A DNA stretch of 64,000 nucleotides, taken from Marinobacter salinisoli. Lineage in GTDB: Bacteria; Pseudomonadota; Gammaproteobacteria; Pseudomonadales; Oleiphilaceae. Where the stretch lies: the NCBI RefSeq assembly GCF_017301335.1, contig NZ_CP071247.1:2728001-2792000 (forward strand), given 5' to 3'. Shown piece after piece: positions 1 through 9,978 of this stretch (its first letter is position 1; every line of letters begins with the position of its first letter). The position numbers and the translations under genes are program-made. Below the pieces are notes generated by a model, which saw nothing but the letters and a program-made list of their open reading frames with translations, was not told the origin of the DNA and made no database searches.

Positions 1-288
1 ATGGTGGGTGGCGCCACGGTATGCGCCCTGTCGCTTGATATCTATCCCCCGCAGTTCATGGCGATCGTAGAGCGTGACATTGAACTTCGGCACTTCCTTG
101 TCGGTCTATCCAAGGCGCCCGTTTTCGCATTTCTTATTGCGGTAATTGGCTGCCTGGAGGGCTTCAAAGTCAGCGGCAGTGCACAATCGGTTGGCGAGCA
201 CACCACCTCGAGCGTGGTGCAGTCCATTTTCACGGTGATCCTGTTCGATTCCATCGCTGCTTTGTTCTTTATGGAAATGGGGTGGTAA
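1..288 (+). CDS. MlaE-type ABC transporter permease, C-terminal part
   Basis: This is the last 95 residues of an MlaE/YrbE-family permease; the gene begins before the window. Hydrophobic segments surround the family-like stretch VIGCLEGFKVSGSA, and the protein ends in a membrane helix. In this family the permease dimer sits in the inner membrane and works with an ATPase and a periplasmic MCE protein to move lipids between the membranes. The next three genes supply exactly those partners in the same order, so operon membership is clear. The first in-frame ATG at base 1 is probably internal. Confidence 0.85.
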   Translation: MVGGATVCALSLDIYPPQFMAIVERDIELRHFLVGLSKAPVFAFLIAVIGCLEGFKVSGSAQSVGEHTTSSVVQSIFTVILFDSIAALFFMEMGW

Positions 289-290
289 CC

Positions 291-1121
291 ATGCTCAGAC
301 ACCACCATCTTGAACCTCATCCTGACAGTCTGGGCAAAACCGTTATCGAGGTTCGCCAGTTATGCAATCAATTTGGCGCACAAGTGGTTCACGACCAGCT
401 CGATCTTGATCTTCGGACTGGGGAAATTCTTGGGGTGGTCGGCGGTTCCGGCACCGGCAAAACCGTTCTGCTCAGAACCATCGTGGGGCTCAACAAACCA
501 ACATCCGGCCAGATTCGGCTGTTCGGTACCAACCTCGAAGACCTGTCGGCGGAAAAACGTTCACGGGTTAAGCAACGTGTGGGGGTGCTGTTTCAGGGCG
601 GAGCACTGTTCACCTCACTGAACCTGCAGGACAACGTGGCTGTCCCGTTGATTGAACATGCAGGGCTGACGCGGGCAGACGCCCATCACCTCGCACGCAT
701 CAAGCTCGCGCTGACCGGACTGCCGCCCGATGCTGCCCGGAAATATCCTTCGGAACTGTCCGGCGGCATGATCAAACGCGCAGGCCTGGCCCGGGCACTG
801 GCTCTGGATCCCGAGATCCTGTTTCTTGACGAGCCCACCGCCGGCCTTGACCCGATCAGTGCCGCAGGCTTCGACGAACTGATCGTCACCTTGCGGGATG
901 CGCTGGGTTTGACCGTATTCCTGGTAACACACGATCTCGACACCCTTTACACCACCTGTGACCGGGTCGCAGTCCTCTCGCAAAAGAAGGTTCTGGTGGC
1001 TGACCAGCTCAAAAAAGTCGCAACCACGGACGACCCGTGGATTCAGCAATATTTTAACGGCCCCAGAGGCCGGGCAGCCGCGACAACCGTCGCGGCTCAT
1101 TCGGAACACGGCCAGGAGTAA
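291..1121 (+). CDS. MCE-system ABC transporter ATP-binding protein (MlaF-like)
   Basis: ATPase subunit expected to drive lipid transport by the MCE complex. Visible motifs are Walker A (GGSGTGKT), Q-loop region (GVLFQGGALF), signature (LSGGM) and Walker B with the catalytic Glu (ILFLDEPTAGLD), followed by the switch His in VTHDLDT. Length (276 residues) suits the family. I chose ATG 291, two bases after the permease stop, with GGGGTGG upstream; a GTG at 282 would give an extra MVT and overlap the permease. It is followed 4 bases later by the MCE gene, so the genes are co-transcribed. Confidence 0.92.
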   Translation: MLRHHHLEPHPDSLGKTVIEVRQLCNQFGAQVVHDQLDLDLRTGEILGVVGGSGTGKTVLLRTIVGLNKPTSGQIRLFGTNLEDLSAEKRSRVKQRVGVLFQGGALFTSLNLQDNVAVPLIEHAGLTRADAHHLARIKLALTGLPPDAARKYPSELSGGMIKRAGLARALALDPEILFLDEPTAGLDPISAAGFDELIVTLRDALGLTVFLVTHDLDTLYTTCDRVAVLSQKKVLVADQLKKVATTDDPWIQQYFNGPRGRAAATTVAAHSEHGQE

Positions 1122-1125
1122 CGCC

Positions 1126-2064
1126 ATGGAACCCAGAGCCCATCACGTGATTATTGGCTTGTTCACCCTCACGGCATTCGCCGCAGCGCTGGGTTTCGCG
1201 CTGTGGCTGACGAAAACCGCCACCGACCGTGACTGGTCCTATTACCACATTGGCTTTGATCACCCCGTCAGCGGATTGTCCCGTGGCAATCCGGTGCTAT
1301 ACAGCGGAGTCCAGGTCGGCGATGTGGTGGACATGACCCTCGATATGAACAACCCGAGCCGGGTTCGGGTGCTGATCCGGGTTGATGACAACATCCCCAT
1401 CCGTGAGAACAGTAAAGCCGGATTGGTTCTTGCGAACATCACCGGCAGCATGAGCATCCAGTTCACTGGCGGCACGCCAGACAGCCCCCGAATCCAGGGC
1501 AGCCAGGAAGATCCTCCCCTGATCACGGCTGAGCCATCGCCCTTCGATACACTGCTGTCCAGTGGACAGAATCTGCTTACCAAAGCCGATTCACTGCTCA
1601 CCAACGCCAACCGGTTATTCTCCGATCAGAACACCGAAAATCTTACCGTGATTCTTGCGAACACCCGGGAAATGACGGGCGGGCTCATGGACCAGCGAGA
1701 TCAGTTGACAGAGCTGCTGGAGAACATGCAGATCGCCACGCTTCGGGCACGGGAGGCCGCGGTCAAAGTATCGGCTGTCTCGGACAACGCCAATTCCCTC
1801 TTGGCGAATGAGGGCCTGGATGTTCTGCAAGCGCTCGACACCGCCCTGAAAACCATCCAGACCACGGCAACCCGTATCGACCGGCTCACGATCGAAAACG
1901 AGGGTGCCCTGGCGTCCGGGCTTCAGGGCATGGGGGAGCTGGCACCGGCACTGAGGGAGCTCAGATCGACCCTGCGCAATCTGAACCAGATTACCCAGCG
2001 CGTCGGTGAAGACCCAACCCGGGCTATCTGGGGCGGAGAATCAATGAAGGAGTATTCGGAGTGA
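1126..2064 (+). CDS. MlaD/MCE domain protein
   Basis: Periplasmic substrate-binding component of the lipid transporter. One N-terminal membrane helix (about residues 7-27, VIIGLFTLTAFAAALGFAL) is followed by a single MCE domain (about 40-120, with GLSRGNPVLYSGVQVGDV) and a long helical C-terminal region rich in Leu, Asn and Gln, typical of MCE proteins that hexamerise into a ring or tube. ATG 1126 has AGGAG about 8 bases upstream; the open frame extends further 5' but overlaps the ATPase. The last 4 bases overlap the lipoprotein gene. Confidence 0.92.
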   Translation: MEPRAHHVIIGLFTLTAFAAALGFALWLTKTATDRDWSYYHIGFDHPVSGLSRGNPVLYSGVQVGDVVDMTLDMNNPSRVRVLIRVDDNIPIRENSKAGLVLANITGSMSIQFTGGTPDSPRIQGSQEDPPLITAEPSPFDTLLSSGQNLLTKADSLLTNANRLFSDQNTENLTVILANTREMTGGLMDQRDQLTELLENMQIATLRAREAAVKVSAVSDNANSLLANEGLDVLQALDTALKTIQTTATRIDRLTIENEGALASGLQGMGELAPALRELRSTLRNLNQITQRVGEDPTRAIWGGESMKEYSE

Positions 2065-2705
2065 TAAGGAAGTTGACCCTCTGCGCCAGTATTCTGGTGC
2101 TGCTGCACGGATGCAGCGTCTTCCCGAATCCGGAAGCCCGCCGGGTGATGGATTTTTCCGCTGCCACCGTGGACTACCAGGCAAACGAAAGGCGACCTTT
2201 CAGCCTTCGTGTCGACACGCCCTACGCGTCAGATCCCTTCAATGGCAGTCGCATTCTTGCCAAACCCACACCGTGGGAGTTTCGAATTTACGAAGAAGTG
2301 CGCTGGCGGGACACCATCCCCGTGATTGTGCGAGACTTGCTGGTGCAGACACTACGCAAGGCAAAGGGCTTCGAATCCGTGGTCAGTGAGACCAATCCGG
2401 TCGACACCGACTGGACACTGATCAGCGAATTGAGCGCCTTTCACACCGAAAACGGAAGGCCAACACCGGCCATCCTGATCGAGTTACACAGCCAGATTGT
2501 TGCCAACCGCTCCCGGGAAAAGCTCTGCACACGGACATTCAGCGTGATGGAAATCTCGCCCACCGGCGACATCGAAGCCATTGTGCAGACCTTTAACCGT
2601 ACGGGCGCAGCGATGGCCAGAGATGTCGCTGCCTGGGCGTCTCAATGCGGTGCGTCGGGAGATTCCGCCGCCGGGAAAAGGTCCGGCCAGGCAGCCTTAA
2701 GATAA
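2061..2705 (+). CDS. ABC-type transport auxiliary lipoprotein
   Basis: Short lipoprotein partner of MCE transporters (PqiC / ABC-transport-auxiliary type). It starts with GTG at 2061 inside the end of the MCE gene (GTGA overlap), has a hydrophobic signal and a lipobox ending at a Cys (LHGC, residues 15-18), and then an all-purpose beta-rich domain. Such lipoproteins are thought to anchor the MCE tube at the outer membrane. The last 64 bases overlap the 3' end of pgsA on the opposite strand. Family assignment rests on operon position plus the lipoprotein signal and is less certain than for the other three. Confidence 0.8.
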   Translation: MIRKLTLCASILVLLHGCSVFPNPEARRVMDFSAATVDYQANERRPFSLRVDTPYASDPFNGSRILAKPTPWEFRIYEEVRWRDTIPVIVRDLLVQTLRKAKGFESVVSETNPVDTDWTLISELSAFHTENGRPTPAILIELHSQIVANRSREKLCTRTFSVMEISPTGDIEAIVQTFNRTGAAMARDVAAWASQCGASGDSAAGKRSGQAALR

Positions 2706-3211
2706 AGCATCATAGACCAGAGCGTAAGCACTGCCGCCACGTAAAGCAGGCCGATAGAGACATTCGACCAGACGTTGCCCGGAGGGAACGCCAGCAGACC
2801 GACGATAGCCGCCATCTGTGCCGTCGTTTTAATCTTGCCGATGTAGGAGACCGCCACACTGGCGCGGCTGCCAATCTCGGCCATCCATTCCCTCAGCGCC
2901 GAGATGACAATTTCGCGGCCGATAATTACCGACGCAGGAATTGTCAGAATGATAGCCGCGTGTTCTTCGATCAACACCGCAAGGGCCACGGCGACCATCA
3001 GTTTATCTGCCACCGGATCAAGGAAAGCGCCAAATGGCGTGCTCTGATCGAGCTTGCGGGCCAGATACCCGTCCAACCAATCGGTCAGACCCGCGAGCGC
3101 GAAGATGCACGCACTGACCAGATAGCTCCAATCCACCGGCAGATAAAAGATCACCACGAAAACGGGGATCATAATAATCCGCGACAGGGTGAGGATATTG
3201 GGTAAGTTCAT
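2642..3211 (-). CDS. pgsA: CDP-diacylglycerol--glycerol-3-phosphate 3-phosphatidyltransferase
   Basis: Integral membrane enzyme making phosphatidylglycerol phosphate, the committed step to phosphatidylglycerol and cardiolipin. The CDP-alcohol phosphotransferase signature is complete: DGYLAR, then GAFLDPVAD with the two metal-binding Asp. Several hydrophobic helices surround it; 189 residues is normal. The open frame extends upstream, but [12 protein letters not shown] at 3211 is the classic family N-terminus and lies 7 bases after uvrC. Order gacA-uvrC-pgsA is conserved in gammaproteobacteria. Its 3' end overlaps the convergent lipoprotein gene. Confidence 0.97.
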   Translation of the reverse strand: MNLPNILTLSRIIMIPVFVVIFYLPVDWSYLVSACIFALAGLTDWLDGYLARKLDQSTPFGAFLDPVADKLMVAVALAVLIEEHAAIILTIPASVIIGREIVISALREWMAEIGSRASVAVSYIGKIKTTAQMAAIVGLLAFPPGNVWSNVSIGLLYVAAVLTLWSMMLYLKAAWPDLFPAAESPDAPH

Positions 3212-3218
3212 GGTTTCC

Positions 3219-5078
3219 TTACTCGTTATGTAATGCTGCGTAGATGGATTCCGCCAACGCCTTGCTGACCCCCTGCACCTTGGCGATCTCATCCACACTG
3301 GCTTTGCGGATTTCCTGTATGCCACCGAAATAGCGAATCAATTCCCGCCGACGCTTGGGGCCGACGCCCTCAATGCCCTCCAGGGTCGATTGCCGGCGTT
3401 TTTTATCACGGCGGGCCCTGTGGCCGGTGATGGCAAACCGGTGTGATTCGTCACGGATATGCTGAATCAGGTGCAGTGCCGCCGAATCCGCAGGAACCCG
3501 GAATACATCGCCGGTCATCGCGTCGATCAATTGTTCCATACCCGCGCGGCGAGTCACACCCTTGGCGACCCCAATGAGGGGAATATCGGAAATTCCGAGT
3601 TCGTCAAACACTTCCCGGGCAATGTTCAGCTGTCCTTTGCCCCCATCAATAAACACCAGGTCCGGGCGCTTTCCATCCCCCGAGATCAGGCGCTTGTAGC
3701 GCCGCGTCAGCACCTGGCGCATGGCGGCGTAATCGTCACCTGCGGTTATGCCTTCTATATTGTATAGCCGGTAGTCGCTTTTCAGGGGGCCATTGTCGTC
3801 AAAAACCACGCAGGATGCGACGGTATTTTCCCCGTGGCTGTGGCTGATGTCGAAACACTCCATGCGTGCCGGTGTCTCGGCCAGTTCAAGCAGGTCTCTG
3901 AGCGCCAGTAAACGCCGGTATACCGTTTCTTTGCTGGCCAGGTGGGTTATCAGGGTCTGACGGGCATTGGTCAATGCCAGGTCCAGCCATCGCCGCCGCT
4001 CCCCCCGCACATTGCCTCGGATTCGGGTTTCCCGGCCTGCTGCGTCGGATAGCGCCTCAGAAATCAGCGACTGCCCCTCAACCTCGGTTGGCACCAAGAT
4101 CTCTTTTGGGATTTCCCGGTGGGTATCACCACCCAGATAATATTGCCCGAGAAACGCGCCCAGCAATTCTCCCTCGGTATCCTCGATTGAGAATCGAGGG
4201 AAGTAGTTCTTGGTTCCAAGCACCCGCCCACCACGCACCACAATCACCACCACGCAAACCACGCCGGCATCCTGCGCAATGGCGACCACATCGGCATCAC
4301 CAGAGCCACCTTCCACGGACTGCTGCTCCTGAACGTGACGCAGGTGATTTATCTGATCCCGATATTCCGCGGCTTTTTCGAAATCCAGATTGCTGGACGC
4401 CTTTTCCATCGCATCCATCAGGTCGCGGATGATGGCCGGATTTTTCCCTTCCAGGAACATGGTCGCGTGACGGATATCCTCGAGGTATTCCTCCGGCGTG
4501 ACATACCCCACGCACGGCGCGGTGCAGCGGTTGATCTGGTACTGCAGGCAGGGTCTCGTTCTGTTTCTGAAATAGCTTTCATTACAATTTCTTATCCGGA
4601 AAACCTTCTGCAAAACGTTAAGGCTTTCCTTGACTGCACCGGAGCTGGGAAACGGCCCGAACCAGGTGCCACCTCCTTTCTTTGTACGTCCGCGACGGAA
4701 CGTCAACGACGGATAATCGCTGTGTGAAGAAAGGTAGATGTAGGGGTAGGACTTGTCGTCACGAAGCAGGATGTTGTAGGGCGGGCGCAGTGACTTGATC
4801 AGGTTTTGTTCAAGCAGAAGCGCTTCGGTTTCACTGCCGGTGATGGTGACTTCAATCGAGGCTATCCGGCCAACCAACGCCGCAGTTTTTGGCGCCAGGC
4901 CGCTCTTTCGAAAATAACTGCTGACCCGATTCTTCAGGTTGCGGGCTTTGCCCACATACAGCACATCACCGCCCCGGTCGTACATCCTGTATACGCCGGG
5001 CCGTTCAGTGAGTTGTTTGAGGTAGTTCTTGCTGTCGAACTCCGCTGAGAGCGGATCAGAATCAGACTTTGTCGGCAT
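3219..5078 (-). CDS. uvrC: UvrABC excinuclease subunit C
   Basis: Nuclease of nucleotide excision repair that cuts on both sides of a lesion with UvrA and UvrB. Domains in order: GIY-YIG nuclease at about residues 20-100 ([16 protein letters not shown]), UVR/UvrB-binding helix near 205-245, the C-terminal RNase-H-like endonuclease ([23 protein letters not shown]), and tandem HhH motifs at the end ([19 protein letters not shown]). Length 619 is usual. The start overlaps the end of gacA by 17 bases, so translation is probably coupled. Confidence 0.97.
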   Translation of the reverse strand: MPTKSDSDPLSAEFDSKNYLKQLTERPGVYRMYDRGGDVLYVGKARNLKNRVSSYFRKSGLAPKTAALVGRIASIEVTITGSETEALLLEQNLIKSLRPPYNILLRDDKSYPYIYLSSHSDYPSLTFRRGRTKKGGGTWFGPFPSSGAVKESLNVLQKVFRIRNCNESYFRNRTRPCLQYQINRCTAPCVGYVTPEEYLEDIRHATMFLEGKNPAIIRDLMDAMEKASSNLDFEKAAEYRDQINHLRHVQEQQSVEGGSGDADVVAIAQDAGVVCVVVIVVRGGRVLGTKNYFPRFSIEDTEGELLGAFLGQYYLGGDTHREIPKEILVPTEVEGQSLISEALSDAAGRETRIRGNVRGERRRWLDLALTNARQTLITHLASKETVYRRLLALRDLLELAETPARMECFDISHSHGENTVASCVVFDDNGPLKSDYRLYNIEGITAGDDYAAMRQVLTRRYKRLISGDGKRPDLVFIDGGKGQLNIAREVFDELGISDIPLIGVAKGVTRRAGMEQLIDAMTGDVFRVPADSAALHLIQHIRDESHRFAITGHRARRDKKRRQSTLEGIEGVGPKRRRELIRYFGGIQEIRKASVDEIAKVQGVSKALAESIYAALHNE

Positions 5079-5718
5079 CCAGCAATCCGACCCGCACCGC
5101 CATCAACGCCAGCTCCACATCACTGGAGATCTCCAGCTTTTCGAAAATACGGTACCGGTAACTGTTGACGGTCTTCGGGCTCAGGCAAAGTTTGTCGGAA
5201 ATATCCTGAACCTTCTGGCAATCCACAACCATCATGGCAATCTGCATCTCTCGCTCGGAAAGCCTCTCGAACAGAGATAAACCGCCCTCTTCGTGATCGC
5301 CGCTGAGCTGCTTCAAAGCCATTTTCTGTGCTATTTCAGGACTGATGTAACGTTGGCCAGAGTGGGCCATACGGATGGCGCGAACCATTTCTTTGATGTC
5401 CGCACCCTTGGTTATGTAGGCGGTTGCGCCGCTCTGCATGACTCTGGTCGGATAAGGATCATCCGCGCAGGCAGTGACAACGATAACGCGCACGCTGTCA
5501 TCGATACGAAGAATCCTGCGGGTGGCCTCAAGCCCTCCAATCCCCGGCATCCGAATGTCCATCAGGACAATATCCGGGCGATCTTTTCGGACGAACTCGA
5601 TCGCGTCTTCGCCAGAGGACACCTGCCCGATCACTTCCAGGTCCGGGTTATCCGCCAGCATCCGAGTTATGCCGGACCGTACCAGCTCATGGTCATCAAC
5701 AACCAATACCCTGATCAA
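5062..5718 (-). CDS. gacA: GacA/UvrY-family response regulator
   Basis: LuxR/NarL-class response regulator. The receiver domain (1-120) shows VVDDHELVR, the phospho-acceptor Asp in VLMDIRMPG (about D54) and the conserved Lys in ITKGA. The C-terminal helix-turn-helix (about 150-210) has [13 protein letters not shown] and [17 protein letters not shown]. In relatives, GacA with sensor GacS turns on small RNAs that titrate RsmA/CsrA. It is first of the gacA-uvrC-pgsA operon, an arrangement that itself identifies it; no gacS is in the window. Confidence 0.95.
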   Translation of the reverse strand: MIRVLVVDDHELVRSGITRMLADNPDLEVIGQVSSGEDAIEFVRKDRPDIVLMDIRMPGIGGLEATRRILRIDDSVRVIVVTACADDPYPTRVMQSGATAYITKGADIKEMVRAIRMAHSGQRYISPEIAQKMALKQLSGDHEEGGLSLFERLSEREMQIAMMVVDCQKVQDISDKLCLSPKTVNSYRYRIFEKLEISSDVELALMAVRVGLLDADKV

Positions 5719-5817
5719 ATCTCACCTCGCACACGGACTACGGTAAAACAGTGGCATCGTAACCCTAACCATACCATTGTTATAGGTAAAACCCGAAATC
5801 CTTAAGACGGGTACTTC

Positions 5818-6072
5818 TCAATTAGCCGGTACTCCCAGACCAGCGGTATTTTCAACCGGATCAAACCAGACTACCAGCTCCCCTCGCCGCACCGCAGCCA
5901 GCACACGAGTCCTTTCGTCCAGGGGGTTTTCGGAATCATTCAAGCCGTGAGATCGCGTGCAATACTCGTCCACCAGGCCGCTGATCTGGTCTTCGGTTAG
6001 TAGATCGGTGTCTACAACGAACCGCTCTTCTCTAGGGTCTGGCTGCGTCGAACTGATTTCGTCGTCGGTCAT
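5818..6072 (-). CDS. UPF0270 (YheU-like) family protein
   Basis: Small 84-residue acidic protein. The stretch LLTEDQISGLVDEYCTR, followed by a short linker and a region ending LVVWFDPVENTAGL, follows the pattern of YheU/UPF0270 proteins (about 70-80 residues, role unknown). The open frame continues upstream but ATG 6072 (MTDDEISS) fits family length. It lies upstream of gacA on the same strand with about 100 bases between them, so it could be a separate unit. Confidence 0.75.
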   Translation of the reverse strand: MTDDEISSTQPDPREERFVVDTDLLTEDQISGLVDEYCTRSHGLNDSENPLDERTRVLAAVRRGELVVWFDPVENTAGLGVPAN

Positions 6073-6207
6073 ATCCGCTTCTTTTATACAACACAATCGT
6101 AAGGAGTGTGACCACCCCGGCGACATCATTTTGCAGAAGTTAACTGGGCTGGCCCTAAGCGCTTGAATGCCGGATCGGCACAATAAGGCGCCCGCCGCGG
6201 AATTCGT

Positions 6208-6531
6208 TTACCGGGCTTGTATCAGCGCCAGGTAGGCGTCTATGGACGGGTATCGCACCAGAACCACCTGATCCCACGATTCCTCCGGCGGAGCAACCAG
6301 AGCATCGGCGCCAGAGCCCCACCAGACCACTTCCGCACCAACCGCTCTAACGCAATCAGACGCTTTCTGGATACAGGCTTTGATGGGGTCACGAGCGGGT
6401 CGTTCTGCACCGGCCGGCTGACGGGAGTCTTCAACGAATTGTTTTAGATTGAGCATCACAACCGGTTGGTCTTTCGGGGTTTCTGCCAGCACTTTCTGCA
6501 GTGACTGAGGGTAGGCATTCAGGGCGCTCAT
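6208..6531 (-). CDS. Conserved protein, DUF1330-like
   Basis: 107 residues. The pattern PVVMLNLKQFVE ... VGAEVVWWGSGADAL ... WDQVVLVRYPSIDAYLAL resembles ferredoxin-fold DUF1330/NIPSNAP-type proteins of unknown function. The usual C-terminal helix after the YPS..A motif (typically another 15-25 residues) is missing: the frame stops right after ALIQAR. In the next frame the sequence could continue (EFRGGRLIV...), so a recent frameshift is possible but unproven. ATG 6531 gives the best family N-terminus; the frame is open further upstream. Confidence 0.65.
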   Translation of the reverse strand: MSALNAYPQSLQKVLAETPKDQPVVMLNLKQFVEDSRQPAGAERPARDPIKACIQKASDCVRAVGAEVVWWGSGADALVAPPEESWDQVVLVRYPSIDAYLALIQAR

Positions 6532-6715
6532 CCGTATCCTCTTTTTTGTCGTGGTCTCCGGCGTCTCACTATAGCCCAGCCGAGACCTAACGGTACAAAC
6601 CGTTTTCATTACCTTTCTTTCAGGCTTTCAAGGCACTGAAATTTTGGCATTCGTCGCAAGCAAGGCTACATTAAAACTACGATACCCGCTTCCATAATCA
6701 AAAAAGTAAAAAAAT

Positions 6716-7009
6716 ATGTTTGCTCTGAACATCAATGGTAAGACATACCAGATCGATGTTCCTGACCGCACGCCCCTGCCCTGGCGCGTGCAGGCAGCTA
6801 TTGGCCTGAAAGGCGAGACGTTTTTGGCTGTAATCGCCCAACATCGCAGAGCCTGCACGTTCAACTTTGACAGGGTGGCCACCTCATACTGTACACCTCC
6901 CGTTTCCGCCTCAAGGCCACGCAAGCACGACACAATCAATGCCGTCGCTGGCAACCTACGCCGCTGCGGGAACGGCACCCTGTCCATTGACGCGACTGAG
7001 CGAGCATAA
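6716..7009 (+). pseudogene. Decayed [2Fe-2S] small subunit of isoquinoline oxidoreductase-like enzyme
   Basis: 97 residues, still open, clearly related to the intact 153-residue protein at 9517-9978: LNINGK..QIDVP aligns with its N-terminus and NAVAGNLRRCG with its C-terminal MAGNLCRCG. Of the first cluster's ligands (GCGIAQCGAC) the first two Cys are gone (LAVIAQHRRAC). About 50 residues including the QCGYCQGG motif are deleted in frame, and CRC has become RRC. It cannot bind the two clusters normally. It ends 17 bases before the intact molybdopterin subunit gene, so it keeps the ancestral small-large order. A repurposed small protein is an alternative to a pseudogene. Confidence 0.8.
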
Positions 7010-7026
7010 CGCGAGGAGAATAACGC

Positions 7027-9363
7027 ATGGAATCTGGGCCGAAGGACCGGCTAAAGCTCGCCAACGTCAGCCGAAGGCGCTTCCTCACCGGGCTCGCCGG
7101 CGGCGCAGCTCTGGTTATCGCGGCCCGATGGGATTTGGTTGAAACAGCGGAAAAGAGGAAGTACGGCGCTGCGGGCATGCCTGGCGGTTATACCGATAAC
7201 CCCAATGTGTTTATCCACATTGATCCGGATGGCACGGTCACCATTGTGAACCATCGCTCCGAAATGGGCCAGGGCATCCGCACCAGCAATGTCATGGTAA
7301 TTGCCGACGAACTCGGTGCTGACTGGGAGCGAGTCAGGGTCGAACAGGCTCAAGGCGACCACAACGTCTACGGCAACCAGTACACGGAAGCATCCCGCAG
7401 CATGCGGCAGTGGTTTGACCCGCTGCGCCGGGCCGGCGCCGCAGCTCGGCAAATGCTTGAGCAAGCCGCCGCGGATCAGTGGCAGGTGCCGGTCAGTGAA
7501 GTAAAAACCGGCATCCACGCAGTCAGCCATGCGCCAACAGGACGAACGCTCGGTTTCGGTGAGTTGGCAGCCGCCGCCCGCAATCTTGATGTCCCTGAGC
7601 CTGAATCACTGATCCTCAAGGACCCTCATGAACTCCGCTTTATAGGCAAGGAAACCGGACTCATCAACGGAACCCTGGCGTCGCCCCGACCAAAAGCCAT
7701 CGATGGCGAGGACATGGTCTCTGGTGCAGCCGTATATGGGGCCGATGTCGCCTTTGATAACCCGCTGTACGCTGTCATCGCGCGCCCTCCGGTCTACGGT
7801 GCCGTATTGGGCAGATTCGACGAGAGTGATGCCCTAAAAGTACCCGGAGTCATAAAGGTGTTGCGGATCGATGGCTCTGGCTTACCTTCAGAATTCAATC
7901 CATTGGGCGGTCTTGCGGTGGTCGCAAACAACACCTGGGCAGCCATTCAGGGACGTAAGGCACTGAAGATATATTGGGACAACGGCCCAGCCGGTAACAA
8001 CAGCGCTTACACCTCCACCGTCTTCCGCGAAAGGCTTGAAAAACAGGCGCGCTCAGCCGGCAAAGTGGTTCGGGAGGAAGGTAATTTCGAACAAGCCATA
8101 GCGGAGGCCAAGCAACGAATCTCCGCCACCTACTACATGCCGCACCTGGCCCAGGCGCCCATGGAACCTCCGGTAGCAACGGCTCGGGTCCGCAAGGGCA
8201 GCGCAGAAATCTGGGCGCCCACCCAAAACCCTCAGTCCACCCGAAGCAAGGTCGCGGGGCGACTTGGGCTGGATGAGGCCAACGTGACAGTAAACGTTAC
8301 CTTGCTTGGCGGCGCCTTTGGCCGCAAAGCAAAGCCCGACTTTGCAATAGAAGCGGCGGCCATTGCTCAGTCCTTTGAAGGCCGCCCGGTAACCGTGCAG
8401 TGGACCCGCGAAGACGATTTGCAGCATGGTTATTATCACACGGTATCTGTCGACCACCTTGCAGCCGGGCTGAACGAACAGGGGCAAACAACGGCGTGGT
8501 TACACCGTTCACTCTCCCCGAGCACCATGTCCCTGCTTGAGTCGGATTTCGACCATAAATCGAAAGTTGAGCAAGGTATGGGCTTCAACACGACCCCCTT
8601 TGACATCCCCGCCATCCGGCTTGAAAATCCGCCAGCGCCAGCCCACGTTCGGATAGGCTGGATCCGATCTGTGTACAACCTGCCCCATGCCTGGGCGATA
8701 CAGAGTTTTGCGCATGAACTGTCCGTAGCTGCGGGCAAGGACCACCGCGACTTCCTGCTGGAACTTCTGGGGCGCGACCGGAAAATCTCAAACCCTTCGG
8801 TGGGCGATACCTACAACTACGACGAGGATCCCGCAATCTATGTCATTAATACAGCGCGGATGCGGGGCGTAATCGAGCGTGTCACTGAAGAGGCTGGCTG
8901 GGGCAAGGAAATGCCTCGGGGCCGGGGTCTTGGTCTGGCGTTCCACCAAAGTTTCGGATCCTACGCCGCGGTCGTATTCGATGTTGAAGTGAATGATCGT
9001 GGGGCCTTGACCATACACCGCGCTGATATCGCCCTGGACTGCGGACCTCAAGCCAATCCTGAGCGTATCCGATCGCAACTGGAAGGCTCCTGCATCATGG
9101 GGATTGGCGTTGCCCTGATGAATGAAATCAGCTTCGAATACGGAGTGGCTCAGCAGGCAAATTTTGATCGCTACCAGTTACCCAGGATGACCGACGCCCC
9201 CAAAGACATCCGGGTGCATCTCATCGAGAATCCTGAAGAGCCCATGGGTGGCGTCGGAGAGCCTGGCCTGCCACCTGTCGCCCCGGCCCTGGTAAACGCC
9301 ATTTACGCCGCAACAGGCAAACGCATTCGGAGGCTGCCGGTCGGGAACCAGTTAAAAGCCTGA
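7027..9363 (+). CDS. Isoquinoline 1-oxidoreductase-like molybdopterin subunit (copy 1)
   Basis: 778-residue xanthine-oxidase-family large subunit (IorB/CoxL type) that would hydroxylate N-heteroaromatic or aldehyde substrates. A twin-arginine signal (SRRRFLTG, residues 15-22) predicts folded export to the periplasm. MGQGIRTS and the C-terminal GGVGEPGLPPVAPAL, with the catalytic Glu, mark the molybdopterin-cytosine-dinucleotide site. The internal glycine motif reads GGAFGRK where copy 2 has GGGFGRK. GAGGAG lies upstream of ATG 7027. Same length as the copy at 9975 and similar throughout, so a gene duplication. Its own electron-transfer subunit has decayed. Confidence 0.92.
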   Translation: MESGPKDRLKLANVSRRRFLTGLAGGAALVIAARWDLVETAEKRKYGAAGMPGGYTDNPNVFIHIDPDGTVTIVNHRSEMGQGIRTSNVMVIADELGADWERVRVEQAQGDHNVYGNQYTEASRSMRQWFDPLRRAGAAARQMLEQAAADQWQVPVSEVKTGIHAVSHAPTGRTLGFGELAAAARNLDVPEPESLILKDPHELRFIGKETGLINGTLASPRPKAIDGEDMVSGAAVYGADVAFDNPLYAVIARPPVYGAVLGRFDESDALKVPGVIKVLRIDGSGLPSEFNPLGGLAVVANNTWAAIQGRKALKIYWDNGPAGNNSAYTSTVFRERLEKQARSAGKVVREEGNFEQAIAEAKQRISATYYMPHLAQAPMEPPVATARVRKGSAEIWAPTQNPQSTRSKVAGRLGLDEANVTVNVTLLGGAFGRKAKPDFAIEAAAIAQSFEGRPVTVQWTREDDLQHGYYHTVSVDHLAAGLNEQGQTTAWLHRSLSPSTMSLLESDFDHKSKVEQGMGFNTTPFDIPAIRLENPPAPAHVRIGWIRSVYNLPHAWAIQSFAHELSVAAGKDHRDFLLELLGRDRKISNPSVGDTYNYDEDPAIYVINTARMRGVIERVTEEAGWGKEMPRGRGLGLAFHQSFGSYAAVVFDVEVNDRGALTIHRADIALDCGPQANPERIRSQLEGSCIMGIGVALMNEISFEYGVAQQANFDRYQLPRMTDAPKDIRVHLIENPEEPMGGVGEPGLPPVAPALVNAIYAATGKRIRRLPVGNQLKA

Positions 9364-9516
9364 GGCACTAGATCACTGTTCCCTCGCACCTTCCCCGCCC
9401 TCGTTTTATCAGCCTTTCTCTCCAAACTTTCAGGTTTCTGCCTTTGGCGTTTGTACCCTGCGGGACTACAGTGAAAGGGATCAAATCCGCAAACTGCTCA
9501 ACCGTCGAGAAACGCT

Positions 9517-9978
9517 ATGGTTACCCTTAATATCAATGGTCAGCAACACGAACTCGATGTTCCGGATGATATGCCCCTGCTCTGGGCGATTCGGGACGTT
9601 CTTGGCTTCAAAGGCACTAAATTCGGCTGTGGCATCGCTCAGTGTGGGGCCTGTACCGTGCATTTGAATGGCACCGCAATCCGGTCCTGTACCACCCCCG
9701 TTTCCGCTGCAGCCGGAGAAATCACCACCATTGAGGCGATCGACCAAGACCCTGTTGGCAAGCGCGTCCAGAAAGCCTGGCTTGACCTTGGGGTGGCCCA
9801 ATGCGGCTACTGTCAGGGGGGGCAGATCATGAATGCCACATCCCTTCTGAAGCAGAACCCGGCTCCCAGCAAAGACGACATTGTCAGTGCCATGGCCGGC
9901 AACCTGTGCCGTTGTGGTACCTATAACCGCATCCTGGCCGCGATTGAACGGGCATCCGGCGAGGAGGAAAAGGCATGA
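9517..9978 (+). CDS. Isoquinoline 1-oxidoreductase-like [2Fe-2S] subunit
   Basis: 153-residue electron-transfer subunit. The N-terminal plant-ferredoxin-like domain carries GCGIAQCGACTVHLNG plus a fourth Cys in SCTTPVSA; the C-terminal helical domain carries QCGYCQGG and NLCRCGTYNRI. All eight cluster ligands are present. It has no signal peptide, as expected for a subunit carried across the membrane with a Tat-signalled partner. Its stop overlaps the next ATG (ATGA), indicating tight coupling with copy 2 of the large subunit. Confidence 0.95.
   Translation: MVTLNINGQQHELDVPDDMPLLWAIRDVLGFKGTKFGCGIAQCGACTVHLNGTAIRSCTTPVSAAAGEITTIEAIDQDPVGKRVQKAWLDLGVAQCGYCQGGQIMNATSLLKQNPAPSKDDIVSAMAGNLCRCGTYNRILAAIERASGEEEKA

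Noticed and set aside
1..2705. Classical mlaFEDCB operon
   Set aside because: The auxiliary lipoprotein in place of MlaC/MlaB points to another branch of MCE transporters.
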